64,000 bases of DNA from a virus: the IMG/VR virus record IMGVR_UViG_3300044609_000988, positions 1 to 64,000 of that record; one strand, 5' to 3'. Position 1 is the stretch's first letter; each line of letters starts with the position of its first letter. Under the pieces are notes generated by a model. It did no database searches and was not told where the DNA came from. It was given only the letters and a program-made list of their open reading frames with translations. This document shows, one piece after another, positions 6,821-12,277 of this stretch. The position numbers and the translations under genes are program-made.

Positions 6821-6980
6821 TGGAATGTATGGAGTAGTTAGGTTTGCTTGCGAACATTACATGACAGTGTGTGTTCGTAAATTTCCTAATGAACATGTGA
6901 GGGATGTATGTATTCTTGTATATCCCAATCAGACTGACAGAATCACTCTCGTAAACGGAAACCACTCGCACGATTCATGA
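6789..6980 (+). CDS. Small beta-rich hypothetical protein
   Basis: A 63-residue protein from ATG 6789 (MLPEGTEVYYNGMYGVVRF). Strand-turn-strand periodicity (TEVYYNGMYGVVRF, MTVCVRKFP, VCILVYPNQTDRITLV) suggests an SH3-like barrel. I preferred this ATG to an upstream reading at 6624, which would lie wholly inside the previous gene. The ATGA overlap at 6977-6980 couples it to the next gene. Confidence 0.5.
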   Translation: MLPEGTEVYYNGMYGVVRFACEHYMTVCVRKFPNEHVRDVCILVYPNQTDRITLVNGNHSHDS

Positions 6981-7141
6981 CTTATTTTTCTGATTTTGAC
7001 ACAACTGAATATTTCTACGATGATGAACAACTGCGACGGAATGCTATCCGCAGTTTTGAAAACAAATTTCTCGCTCCAGCCAGTTACGAAACCGTCCCTG
7101 AGGCACTGCTGATGGACCTTGAGATCGACTATGATCAGTGA
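6977..7141 (+). CDS. Small acidic hypothetical protein
   Basis: A 54-residue protein, ATG 6977 to TGA 7139-7141, starting MTYFSDFDTTEYFYDDEQLR. It is rich in Asp, Glu, Phe and Tyr. It overlaps both neighbours (ATGA and GTGA), which supports translation. The acidic, aromatic composition would suit a DNA mimic or inhibitor, but nothing specific identifies one. Confidence 0.5.
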   Translation: MTYFSDFDTTEYFYDDEQLRRNAIRSFENKFLAPASYETVPEALLMDLEIDYDQ

Positions 7142-7350
7142 GTAGTCAACCAAAGCACATGGACACCATCGCCGTTCCCAAGCACATCCTAGAGAGCATT
7201 CTAGAGAGTCTTGAGCAATCGATGAAAGTATGTGAAAGCAAGAAGAATGAAGATGAATATGCTTATGCTTACATGTATGGTTATTTGAATACCACTGTCG
7301 AGCATAGTGTGTATCAACTTAAAGCTTTGGTCAACGAACAACTTTGGTGA
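7138..7350 (+). CDS. Small hypothetical helical protein
   Basis: A 70-residue protein read from GTG 7138, which overlaps the preceding stop as GTGA. An internal ATG at 7159 is an alternative start without a visible ribosome binding site. The body is helical and Tyr-rich (ESILESLEQSMKVCESKK, EDEYAYAYMYGYLN). No family recognised. Confidence 0.5.
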   Translation: MSSQPKHMDTIAVPKHILESILESLEQSMKVCESKKNEDEYAYAYMYGYLNTTVEHSVYQLKALVNEQLW

Positions 7351-7357
7351 AAACTAA

Positions 7358-7645
7358 ATGAGTAAGTTTCAATCGACTGTCTCCACAGTAGCAGCACTGG
7401 CTAGTATTTTTGCTGCTGGTGCTGCTGGTTATAAACTGGCACAGAATCAACCAGACTATGATCCAACAGAACCACCGCCTGCTATTGAGCAGAAACTGAC
7501 ACAGTTAGAGGAGAAGCTAGAACAAAAGCTCTCCACACCCCTCCAGCAGCCCCAACAGCAGGCTCCTGTTGTACCACAGCTGCCACCCACGCCACAAGTG
7601 CCACCAGCCCCTCCAGAGCCACCTACACAAGAGGTACAACCATGA
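7358..7645 (+). CDS. Membrane-anchored coiled-coil/proline-rich protein
   Basis: A 95-residue protein in three parts: an N-terminal hydrophobic segment (about 8-26, VSTVAALASIFAAGAAGYKL), a short coiled coil (IEQKLTQLEEKLEQKL, about 43-58), and a Pro/Gln tail (60-95) with repeated PPxP runs. Proline-rich stretches behind a membrane anchor occur in TonB-like and spanin-like envelope proteins that bridge the periplasm, so an envelope role is plausible but unproven. The end overlaps the next gene by ATGA. Confidence 0.55.
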   Translation: MSKFQSTVSTVAALASIFAAGAAGYKLAQNQPDYDPTEPPPAIEQKLTQLEEKLEQKLSTPLQQPQQQAPVVPQLPPTPQVPPAPPEPPTQEVQP

Positions 7646-7899
7646 AAATGAGAATTATTCAAAAGCCATCCTTAACAAATAATCCTGATATTCACTGGTA
7701 TCATGCTCAAGTACGACGATTTGGTATTTGGGTAGAATGTCGTGATGATTTGTTCATGTTTCTGAAGTATACGAGTGAGATGATGTCACAATCACATGAT
7801 ACTAGTCTCGAACGGGTGGAGCGTTTCGTAGAGTATGCCATGAGAGGGGAAGATATGTTCCCTAAATCAAGGAACAAAGTTGTTGCTGAGTATGAGTAA
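7642..7899 (+). CDS. Hypothetical protein
   Basis: An 85-residue basic protein starting MKMRIIQKPSLTNNPDIHWY with an aromatic N-terminal half (WYHAQVRRFGIWVECRDDLFMFL) and a helical second half. The ATGA overlap with the proline-rich gene and the 8-base overlap with the next place it inside one operon. Function unknown. Confidence 0.6.
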   Translation: MKMRIIQKPSLTNNPDIHWYHAQVRRFGIWVECRDDLFMFLKYTSEMMSQSHDTSLERVERFVEYAMRGEDMFPKSRNKVVAEYE

Positions 7900-8308
7900 G
7901 TTCTTAGGAGTCTACGAACTTATTCATGCAGTTTCACCTGTCTATCACAATTTAACTGATACTGATGCTCGTAGTGTAATTGAAACCACTGTGGGTGCAG
8001 CTATTTTCTATTTGCCAAAAAGCAAAGAAAAATTGTGGACTGGAATGATTTCTGAGGCAGCCTTACAACAAAATAAACGTTGTGAGGATCATATTTACCC
8101 ACGAAAGATTACTGCAATTGAATTACTGACACATGTTCCGCAATCATTACCACAATTTGAGCAATTGTATTGGAACAAATATGGTAAGTATCATTACGTT
8201 ACATCAGAAGAGAACCGTATGCTGGTTAAATATCAGAAAACAGGTGAGTTTACATCACCAGAGGAGGCATACGAATCATGTGGAATAAAGCTGATACGGC
8301 TAGGGTGA
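7892..8308 (+). CDS. Hypothetical protein
   Basis: A 138-residue protein from ATG 7892 (MSKFLGVYELIHAVSPVYHN). A basic/aromatic core (KRCEDHIYPRKITAIELL) is followed by a C-terminal helix (SPEEAYESCGIKLIRLG). The isolated CEDHIYPRK is faintly HNH-like (compare C..DH), but no complete HNH motif is present, so I do not call a nuclease. The C-terminus overlaps the next gene by 31 bases. Confidence 0.6.
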   Translation: MSKFLGVYELIHAVSPVYHNLTDTDARSVIETTVGAAIFYLPKSKEKLWTGMISEAALQQNKRCEDHIYPRKITAIELLTHVPQSLPQFEQLYWNKYGKYHYVTSEENRMLVKYQKTGEFTSPEEAYESCGIKLIRLG

Positions 8309-8499
8309 TCTCATCAGTATTGGTGATCACTGCTTATTACATTACCATGTATCATGACACCGTGATAGGTGCTAAGATCTATATGGTAGCAAACTCACTG
8401 GCAATACCGTATATGGTAAAGGCTCGCTGCTGGGATGTGGTAGTTCTACTGGCATTCCTGATCATCGTAGGTCTTCCCAAGGTGTTGACAGCAACCTGA
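8278..8499 (+). CDS. Small membrane protein, two or three membrane segments
   Basis: A 73-residue hydrophobic protein with segments at about residues 9-26 (RVISSVLVITAYYITMY), 31-46 and 50-70 (WDVVVLLAFLIIVGLP). GAGGAG (8259-8264) lies upstream. It closes the operon that starts near 7138; its last codons contain the -35 box of the next promoter. The family looks like one shared by cyanophages, with no known function. Confidence 0.6.
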   Translation: MWNKADTARVISSVLVITAYYITMYHDTVIGAKIYMVANSLAIPYMVKARCWDVVVLLAFLIIVGLPKVLTAT

Positions 8500-8513
8500 T
8501 TACCTGCTACACT
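8485..8513 (+). promoter_or_regulatory. Sigma70-type promoter without the dyad operator
   Basis: A perfect TTGACA (8485-8490), a 17-bp spacer and TACACT (8508-8513). The -35 lies in the end of the membrane-protein gene. No TGGCACA arm exists at the position where the other cassettes carry it, so this promoter should be outside that regulon. Start near 8520. Confidence 0.6.
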
Positions 8514-8536
8514 GTCCTCATACACAACGGAGAATC

Positions 8537-8758
8537 ATGGAACACGACGAAATGTACTTTGTGATCGACGGCAACGCCATTACTCTCGATGAAATGGGTG
8601 CTGCAGTGATCTGTAATGTCAACCAAGATGGTCAAGTTGACTGGGATTCTTTTGATCTGATTGATTGGATGGATCTCTCTCCTGACCAGTATCAATTGTA
8701 CAAAGCAGTAGTTGATTTCCTTCAAGATCATTCCACTCATCCCATGTACGTCAAATGA
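8537..8758 (+). CDS. Acidic hypothetical protein
   Basis: A 73-residue acidic protein starting MEHDEMYFVIDGNAITLDEM and rich in Asp/Trp in the middle (VDWDSFDLIDWMDL). GGAGAA (8530-8535) precedes the ATG. It is the first gene of a four-gene chain with ATGA overlaps (8537-9778). No family recognised. Confidence 0.6.
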   Translation: MEHDEMYFVIDGNAITLDEMGAAVICNVNQDGQVDWDSFDLIDWMDLSPDQYQLYKAVVDFLQDHSTHPMYVK

Positions 8759-8991
8759 ACATTGTAGCAGATCATCTCAAGGAATTACTGTTGCTGATTC
8801 CTGTATCACAAACTGAATACCAACCAACACCAAGAGAATCTCTTACACCAGAGCAGGAAAGATTGTTCTGGAGGTATCACGGTCATTTCCCCAATGACTT
8901 TGCTAAAGCAGTTGCAGATGCTCTCCCAGAAACACACAAGTTTGTTTCCTATGACCATTTAAGTAATCGTGTCACTGTGGAGGCAGTATGA
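8755..8991 (+). CDS. Hypothetical protein
   Basis: A 78-residue protein starting MNIVADHLKELLLLIPVSQT; the middle holds a LTPEQERLFWRYHGHFPNDF segment. It is joined by ATGA overlaps to both neighbours. No family recognised. Confidence 0.6.
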   Translation: MNIVADHLKELLLLIPVSQTEYQPTPRESLTPEQERLFWRYHGHFPNDFAKAVADALPETHKFVSYDHLSNRVTVEAV

Positions 8992-9230
8992 ATCCAGACC
9001 AAGAACAAGCACAACAAGAAAAAGAATATGAGTCTGTATCTGAGCAATCAGATCAGATTCTATTGTATATGCAGGATCGGTTTCAAGAACTGATGTCCGA
9101 GAATCGTATGGATGATGCCATTGCCATAGGTGATGAGTACATTGAATGGATTGGACAGTATCCTGATGAAGTATTTCTTTACTTCAATGAAAACGAACTT
9201 AAACAAGATTATGAGGCTAGAAAAGCATGA
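8988..9230 (+). CDS. Glu/Gln-rich helical hypothetical protein
   Basis: An 80-residue, strongly acidic, helical protein starting MNPDQEQAQQEKEYESVSEQ. The chain of ATGA overlaps continues on both sides. The N-terminal 20 residues are low-complexity. Function unknown. Confidence 0.6.
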   Translation: MNPDQEQAQQEKEYESVSEQSDQILLYMQDRFQELMSENRMDDAIAIGDEYIEWIGQYPDEVFLYFNENELKQDYEARKA

Positions 9231-9778
9231 GCAACCCCGTTGATAAATTTCAAACATTTGTTTCCAAGTATCCTAACATATATCAGGATTACCGACAGAA
9301 TGCAATCAAAATTATTGATGCTGCAATCAATGAACAAAACAAACGCAATCGTTTCTCAGCCAAAATGACTACATTCGGTGATGTAATTGGTGATTACATT
9401 CCATATGCTGCTGAAGATAAAGATCTTGAACTTAACAAGTACATTCGAGAAAGAGCATCTGAACTGTTTCGTGATTACATGGGTCATTGGAAAGATCGTA
9501 AAGATGATCTCCCTATTATCATCACAAAAGCTAACTATAGTAAAAAAACTGGAAAAATCCCTAGTTACTACAGTTTGAATACTGATACTACTACAGAGAA
9601 TACTGTTCTTTCTAATTTCATTGAACCAGTGACACAAGAAGTAACAACACAATCATCTGAAGAAAAGAATATTGTACAATTTAATTTGAAAGAACTTCAT
9701 GTACATATCAATGGTGATAGTACAAAGTCAATGAAACTTCAATTGATTGAGAATGGAGTGATTGTTTGTCCTCTGTAG
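9227..9778 (+). CDS. Hypothetical protein
   Basis: A 183-residue protein: a helical N-terminal half (about 1-95, with RERASELFRDYMGHWKDRK), a Ser/Thr-rich linker, and a short beta-like C-terminal part (NLKELHVHINGD, KLQLIENGVIVCPL). It is the longest gene of its operon. No family recognised. Confidence 0.6.
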   Translation: MSNPVDKFQTFVSKYPNIYQDYRQNAIKIIDAAINEQNKRNRFSAKMTTFGDVIGDYIPYAAEDKDLELNKYIRERASELFRDYMGHWKDRKDDLPIIITKANYSKKTGKIPSYYSLNTDTTTENTVLSNFIEPVTQEVTTQSSEEKNIVQFNLKELHVHINGDSTKSMKLQLIENGVIVCPL

Positions 9779-9963
9779 ATCCATTAAAGGTTGGGTTCTA
9801 TCAAGTAGAATATGTCTATCAAAATAGAACCCAATATGCTTGTTATTTCCAATTGGAATCAGCACAAGAAGCAATGATGAAGATGATTTCGAAAGGAATA
9901 CAAGTGAATGGTCTTAGTGAGTATAAACCAAACCCTAGTATAATATCTTATCAAAAGAGATAG
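9766..9963 (+). CDS. Small hypothetical protein, probable TTG start
   Basis: A 65-residue protein read from TTG 9766, overlapping the previous gene by 13 bases; no in-frame ATG exists near the start. The beginning (DPLKVGFYQVEYVYQNRTQ) looks like a beta hairpin and the end is basic (ISYQKR). A CCAATG/CATTGG hairpin (9971-9976 with 9994-9999) follows its stop. The start is uncertain. Confidence 0.5.
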   Translation: MSSVDPLKVGFYQVEYVYQNRTQYACYFQLESAQEAMMKMISKGIQVNGLSEYKPNPSIISYQKR

Positions 9964-10032
9964 GTATTCCCCAATGTTCCGCAAGTATAGAAGCATTGGT
10001 ATAACTAGGATGTTCTCAATGATACCTTTGAG

Positions 10033-10066
10033 TTTTCCACAGCCCTGCGGAAAAACCTGTGGAAAA
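10033..10066. repeat. Inverted pair of TTTTCCACA (DnaA-box-like) sites
   Basis: TTTTCCACA at 10033-10041 and its reverse complement TGTGGAAAA at 10058-10066, 16 bp apart. Each arm extends to AGTTTTCCACAG and CTGTGGAAAACT, a 12-bp perfect inverted repeat. An A/T-rich tract follows directly. It could also fold as a hairpin in RNA or DNA. Confidence 0.6.
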
Positions 10067-10176
10067 CTACTATGTTAATAAATGGTTAAAAAAATATAGG
10101 TAGTGTGCGGTATTGTTCGAGAACCTTCGAGGTCGTTGGGGGCTAAGCCCGCCACCTCTCGAAAGTCAAGGAGTTA

Positions 10177-10213
10177 TGTGACAGTTTTCAAAGTGGCACA
10201 CAGGGGCTTGACA
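10177..10213 (+). promoter_or_regulatory. Dyad operator followed by TTGACA (site D)
   Basis: The 24-bp dyad 10177-10200 (left TGTGACAGT, right AGTGGCACA, centre TTTCAA) is one of the best copies. CAGGGGC then TTGACA (10208-10213) follow with usual spacing, but no good -10 occurs 17 bp later (only TATGCT at 10226-10231, too close). It may be a spare operator or a decayed cassette. Confidence 0.55.
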
Positions 10214-10232
10214 AATAGCCTCACATATGCTT

Positions 10233-10282
10233 CGAGCCACTTCGAGGACTGGCACAGCCCCCCTTGACAACCATCTGTCAAG
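10233..10282 (+). promoter_or_regulatory. Dyad operator with TTGACA inverted repeat (site E)
   Basis: The dyad window 10233-10256 has right arm ACTGGCACA and left arm CGAGCCACT. After CCCCCC comes CTTGACA (10263-10269), repeated inverted as TGTCAAG (10276-10282), so the -35-like box lies in a 7-bp stem. No clear -10 follows. The right arm sits in a TTCGAGGACTGGCACA unit that recurs at site F. Confidence 0.5.
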
Positions 10283-10288
10283 TCCTCC

Positions 10289-10346
10289 TAGGACACTTCG
10301 AGGACTGGCACAGGGGCTTGACAGCCCCAGAAAAACCTGCTATAGT
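10289..10346 (+). promoter_or_regulatory. Dyad operator + hairpin + consensus promoter (site F)
   Basis: The dyad window is 10289-10312 (left TAGGACACT, right ACTGGCACA). GGGGCT (10313-10318) pairs with AGCCCC (10323-10328) around TGAC. TTGACA (10318-10323), 17 bp and TATAGT (10341-10346) form the most consensus-like promoter in the window. Gap from dyad to -10 is 28 bp. It drives the KTSC-like gene at 10479 through a 126-base leader. Confidence 0.8.
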
Positions 10347-10478
10347 GTATTCATGAAGTTGAGGAATTTCAAAAAAGCAGAAATCCCAGAAACTCAAAAA
10401 ACCCAAAAACTTAGATTTTAAGTTTTTTGAGATTTCTCAGAACTTCAATTTTAAACTTTAATCATTAATTGATAAAAC

Positions 10479-10706
10479 ATGAAAACTATCAACAACATTG
10501 AATCGAAAGCCATCAGTGCAGTGAGTGCTGGCGACGACAACATCGTGACCATTACATTCAACAGCGGCAAGAGCTATGATTACCGTGATATCACTGGTAA
10601 TTTTGTAGATTCTGTTGCAAATGCAATTGAAAACAGCCAGAGCGTCGGTCGTTTGTTCAACCGAGCCCTGAAAGAAGATCAGACGCTGCAAATTGTAGCT
10701 GTTTGA
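10479..10706 (+). CDS. KTSC-domain-like small protein
   Basis: A 75-residue protein. SKAISAVSAGDDNIVTITF followed by SGKSYDYRDI, then FVDSVANAIENSQSVGRLFNRAL follows the KTSC pattern (S-x-I, a strand, a G-x-x-Y-x-Y strand, then a helix ending in S-x-G-x-x-F-N). KTSC domains are short and found in phages and bacteria, sometimes fused to lysyl-tRNA synthetase; molecular role unknown. A second KTSC-like protein lies at 15172. The upstream leader is long and structured. Confidence 0.65.
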   Translation: MKTINNIESKAISAVSAGDDNIVTITFNSGKSYDYRDITGNFVDSVANAIENSQSVGRLFNRALKEDQTLQIVAV

Positions 10707-10756
10707 CCTGTTAAATAACAACAAACAACCCCAACTAGGAGTAATTTGAGTTAAAA

Positions 10757-10924
10757 ATGGCAAAAAACAATCGTAAGTACCAGAATCCCATGTCTGACAT
10801 CAAAAATCTACCGATTGAAGATGAATTCGAGGATTATGGTTATGATGTCCAGAATGCTAAACGTTATTCCGTCAGGAGCAAACGTCAAACTAAATTCAAG
10901 GACTACGATGATTATGCAGATTGA
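10757..10924 (+). CDS. Small charged hypothetical protein
   Basis: A 55-residue protein, ATG 10757 to TGA 10922-10924, starting MAKNNRKYQNPMSDIKNLPI and ending FKDYDDYAD. It has a basic N-terminus, acidic middle, basic RYSVRSKRQTKFK stretch and acidic end. CTAGGAG (10735-10741) is upstream. A textbook terminator follows, so it closes the 10353-10962 transcript. Confidence 0.6.
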   Translation: MAKNNRKYQNPMSDIKNLPIEDEFEDYGYDVQNAKRYSVRSKRQTKFKDYDDYAD

Positions 10925-10940
10925 GTGAGAATAATTATAC

Positions 10941-10962
10941 GGGGCTTTCGAGCCCCTTTTTT
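10941..10962 (+). terminator. Rho-independent terminator
   Basis: GGGGCT (10941-10946), a TTCG tetraloop, AGCCCC (10951-10956), then TTTTTT. Stem, stable loop and T tract are all present. Confidence 0.9.
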
Positions 10963-11007
10963 ATTCCCTTTGAAACGTACAGCATCATGTCCCTGGTGGT
11001 CTGACAC

Positions 11008-11067
11008 CTAGACAGTTTCAGAAGTGGCACACAGGGGCTTGTAGGGGGCTCTCAGAGGTGACATACT
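11008..11067 (+). promoter_or_regulatory. Dyad operator + weak -35 + CATACT (site G)
   Basis: The dyad window is 11008-11031 (left CTAGACAGT, right AGTGGCACA). After CAGGGGC comes TTGTAG (11039-11044), 17 bp and CATACT (11062-11067); gap from dyad to -10 is 30 bp. The start, near 11074, falls just before a CGGGG/CCCCG hairpin (11076-11090), so the transcript begins with a stem-loop. Confidence 0.65.
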
Positions 11068-11114
11068 ATGTTCATCGGGGGAACACCCCGACCAAACACT
11101 ACCGAGGTTCTCAA

Positions 11115-11294
11115 ATGACTTCCCAGCAACTCCTGCAGACCGCTCGTAACGTGCTGATGGGCACTGGCACCGATGCCAACCGTAAGCAGCTCCAGAGCTA
11201 TGCACTGCAGCAGGGTCGCACCCAGGCTCAGATTGCCAAGGCTAGCACCATGCGTCTGGCACTGTGGAGCCGTGGTTTCAAGTCCGCCATCTGA
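11115..11294 (+). CDS. Small basic hypothetical protein
   Basis: A 59-residue basic protein from ATG 11115 (MTSQQLLQTARNVLMGTGTD). Gln- and Arg-rich, helical (RTQAQIAKASTMRLALWSRGFKS). The promoter places the transcript start after a longer upstream reading from 11058, which I therefore reject. CGAGG lies about 9 bases before the ATG. It is a single-gene cassette between sites G and H. Confidence 0.6.
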   Translation: MTSQQLLQTARNVLMGTGTDANRKQLQSYALQQGRTQAQIAKASTMRLALWSRGFKSAI

Positions 11295-11338
11295 AGTGGC
11301 ACAAGGGGGTTGACACCAGCCCCCACCCATGTTATTCT
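11280..11338 (+). promoter_or_regulatory. Dyad operator + promoter (site H)
   Basis: The right arm AGTGGCACA (11295-11303) is intact; the left arm, inside coding sequence, is degenerate. TTGACA (11310-11315), 17 bp and TATTCT (11333-11338) follow; gap from dyad to -10 is 29 bp. GGGGG (11305-11309) can pair with CCCCC (11320-11324) around the -35. Confidence 0.65.
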
Positions 11339-11364
11339 TGATCTGTACCTGAGGGATTCACCCC

Positions 11365-11547
11365 ATGGCAATGATTTGTGACAACGCCCACTTCTACAAC
11401 CGAGTGGTGGCACACGAAAGCATTATGTCAGCCTGTGCCCGTTGGGTTGACCACTATAACTTCATGGCATCTATTCCCTGGAATACAGATGCTGAGACTG
11501 AAATGTTCCTTCACGAAAAGTCCGAGTACCTTTGCTATGATGTATGA
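11365..11547 (+). CDS. Small hypothetical protein
   Basis: A 60-residue protein starting MAMICDNAHFYNRVVAHESI with His and Cys scattered (ICDNAHFYN, ACARWVDHYNF, YLCYDV). TGAGGG (11350-11355) is 9 bases before ATG 11365. It is the first gene of a three-gene coupled unit (11365-11851). No family recognised. Confidence 0.6.
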   Translation: MAMICDNAHFYNRVVAHESIMSACARWVDHYNFMASIPWNTDAETEMFLHEKSEYLCYDV

Positions 11548-11672
11548 TGGTTGAGACCCTTGATTTTACTGGTGATGCTGTAACAGTTCTAGGACTGGTC
11601 GGTATCATCTCCACTGGCATCATCCTGGTGCTATGCTTCACTCGTTACTACAACTCCCCCCTAAGGAAATGA
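11547..11672 (+). CDS. Small single-pass membrane protein
   Basis: A 41-residue protein, ATG 11547 to TGA 11670-11672, starting MVETLDFTGDAVTVLGLVGI. One hydrophobic segment at about residues 11-31 (AVTVLGLVGIISTGIILVLC) precedes a short basic tail (RYYNSPLRK), which predicts N-out, C-in. It overlaps both neighbours by one and four bases. Confidence 0.55.
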   Translation: MVETLDFTGDAVTVLGLVGIISTGIILVLCFTRYYNSPLRK

Positions 11673-11851
11673 TCACCATCAATCGTGAACAACTCATCGA
11701 AGACTATGCCCAACTCATTGTAGAGGGTATGGACATGGACACTTTGGTATCTTTTGCATATGATACGTTGGTTGGTAATCTTGAAGCATACAGTGATGAA
11801 GAATTGCTAAAAGAAGTAAAAAAGTATAATCCTGAATTGTTGGAAAGCTGA
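11669..11851 (+). CDS. Conserved small acidic cyanophage-type protein
   Basis: A 60-residue acidic protein from ATG 11669 (MITINREQLIEDYAQLIVEG). AAGGA (11663-11667) is just before the ATGA overlap. The pattern INREQLIEDYAQ...LVSFAYDTLVGNL...DEELLKEV resembles a short family I recall across cyanomyoviruses; function unknown. AT-rich hairpins follow its stop. Confidence 0.65.
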   Translation: MITINREQLIEDYAQLIVEGMDMDTLVSFAYDTLVGNLEAYSDEELLKEVKKYNPELLES

Positions 11852-11863
11852 AAATCCTAAAAA

Positions 11864-11936
11864 TTGAGAAATCTTAATAAATCAAAAATTAAGATTTCTC
11901 AATAATCTTAAATCTTTACAAATTAAGATTTAAGAT
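11864..11936. repeat. Two tandem AT-rich perfect hairpins
   Basis: TTGAGAAATCTTAA (11864-11877) pairs with TTAAGATTTCTCAA (11889-11902), a 14-bp perfect stem with an 11-nt loop. ATCTTAAATCTT (11905-11916) pairs with AAGATTTAAGAT (11925-11936), a 12-bp perfect stem with an 8-nt loop. Both share the core AATCTTAA. There is no clean T tract, so a simple terminator role is uncertain. Confidence 0.6.
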
Positions 11937-11972
11937 ATAAAATATAACTGTAACAATTAATCTTTAATTCTT

Positions 11973-12098
11973 ATGTCTTATCTAACATTTGATCAGTATA
12001 TTATAGAAGAGATGAAAGAATATGATATAAAGAATAAAGATGTAGAATATGATGATTATAGTATAGTAGTAGATATAGATTATACTACTCAAGAATAG
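11973..12098 (+). CDS. Small acidic hypothetical protein
   Basis: A 41-residue protein, ATG 11973 to TAG 12096-12098, starting MSYLTFDQYIIEEMKEYDIK; very rich in Asp, Glu, Tyr and Ile. Base composition is extremely AT-rich compared with the cassettes on either side. A terminator follows 20 bases later. No promoter or strong ribosome binding site is obvious, so this is a tentative gene. Confidence 0.45.
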   Translation: MSYLTFDQYIIEEMKEYDIKNKDVEYDDYSIVVDIDYTTQE

Positions 12099-12119
12099 TA
12101 TAATAGGGATAGTTTCTTT

Positions 12120-12151
12120 ATACCCTCTAGTGTATTCTAGGGGGTATTTTA
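12120..12151 (+). terminator. Terminator hairpin
   Basis: ATACCCTCTAG (12120-12130) pairs with CTAGGGGGTAT (12137-12147) around TGTATT, with one mismatch, and runs into TTTTATT. It separates the AT-rich 11973 gene from the site I cassette. Confidence 0.7.
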
Positions 12152-12169
12152 TTGTTTGTCAAGTGACCC

Positions 12170-12229
12170 TGTGACACTTTGGGAACTGGCACAGTGGGGG
12201 TTGCATCCTGGTGGTTGCTCTGCCATACT
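12170..12229 (+). promoter_or_regulatory. Dyad operator + promoter (site I)
   Basis: The dyad 12170-12193 has left TGTGACACT and right ACTGGCACA. After GTGGGGG comes TTGCAT (12201-12206), 17 bp and CATACT (12224-12229); gap from dyad to -10 is 30 bp. The start near 12236 excludes a longer reading of the next gene. Confidence 0.7.
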
Positions 12230-12277
12230 GTGTGCATGGCTGAGGGATCAGCCACCACTGTTCAATTCTCTACAACA

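Larger units (their letters stand above)
9964..10478. other. 515-base non-coding region, candidate replication origin
   Basis: No convincing gene. Contents in order: a CCAATG/CATTGG hairpin (9971-9999); two inverted TTTTCCACA boxes (10033-10041 and, reversed, 10058-10066); an A/T-rich stretch (10071-10104); six TTCGAG or CTCGAA hexamers (10116-10302), two pairs spaced exactly 10 bp; three dyad operators (10177, 10233, 10289); a CTTGACA/TGTCAAG inverted repeat (10263-10282); the promoter TTGACA-17-TATAGT; and a structured leader (10353-10478). TTTTCCACA is, as I recall it, the DnaA-box form of Synechococcus. The origin role is inference. Confidence 0.5.

Noticed and set aside
7892-8308. HNH endonuclease from the CEDHIYPRK segment
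   Set aside because: Only one Cys and no paired His/Asn-His spacing of a real HNH core.
10177-10200. Dyad as a host CRP or NtcA site
   Set aside because: The half-site spacing (24 bp overall, 9-base arms with 6-base centre) matches neither TGTGA-N6-TCACA nor GTA-N8-TAC.
10208-10231. TTGACA with TATGCT as a full promoter at site D
   Set aside because: The spacer would be 12 bp, too short for a sigma70 promoter; recorded only as operator plus -35-like box.
10353-10421. A 22-codon reading frame starting MKLRNFKKAEIPETQ directly at the predicted transcript start
   Set aside because: It would be leaderless, is low-complexity, and its second half forms the leader hairpin; better explained as untranslated leader of the KTSC-like gene.
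10227-10421. Longer frame through the non-coding region
   Set aside because: It runs across promoters, operators and hairpins and has no ribosome binding site; chance open frame.
12179-12277. N-terminal extension of the membrane protein gene to 12179 or 12236
   Set aside because: It would begin inside the operator/promoter or at the transcript start itself; ATG 12278 is the first usable start.
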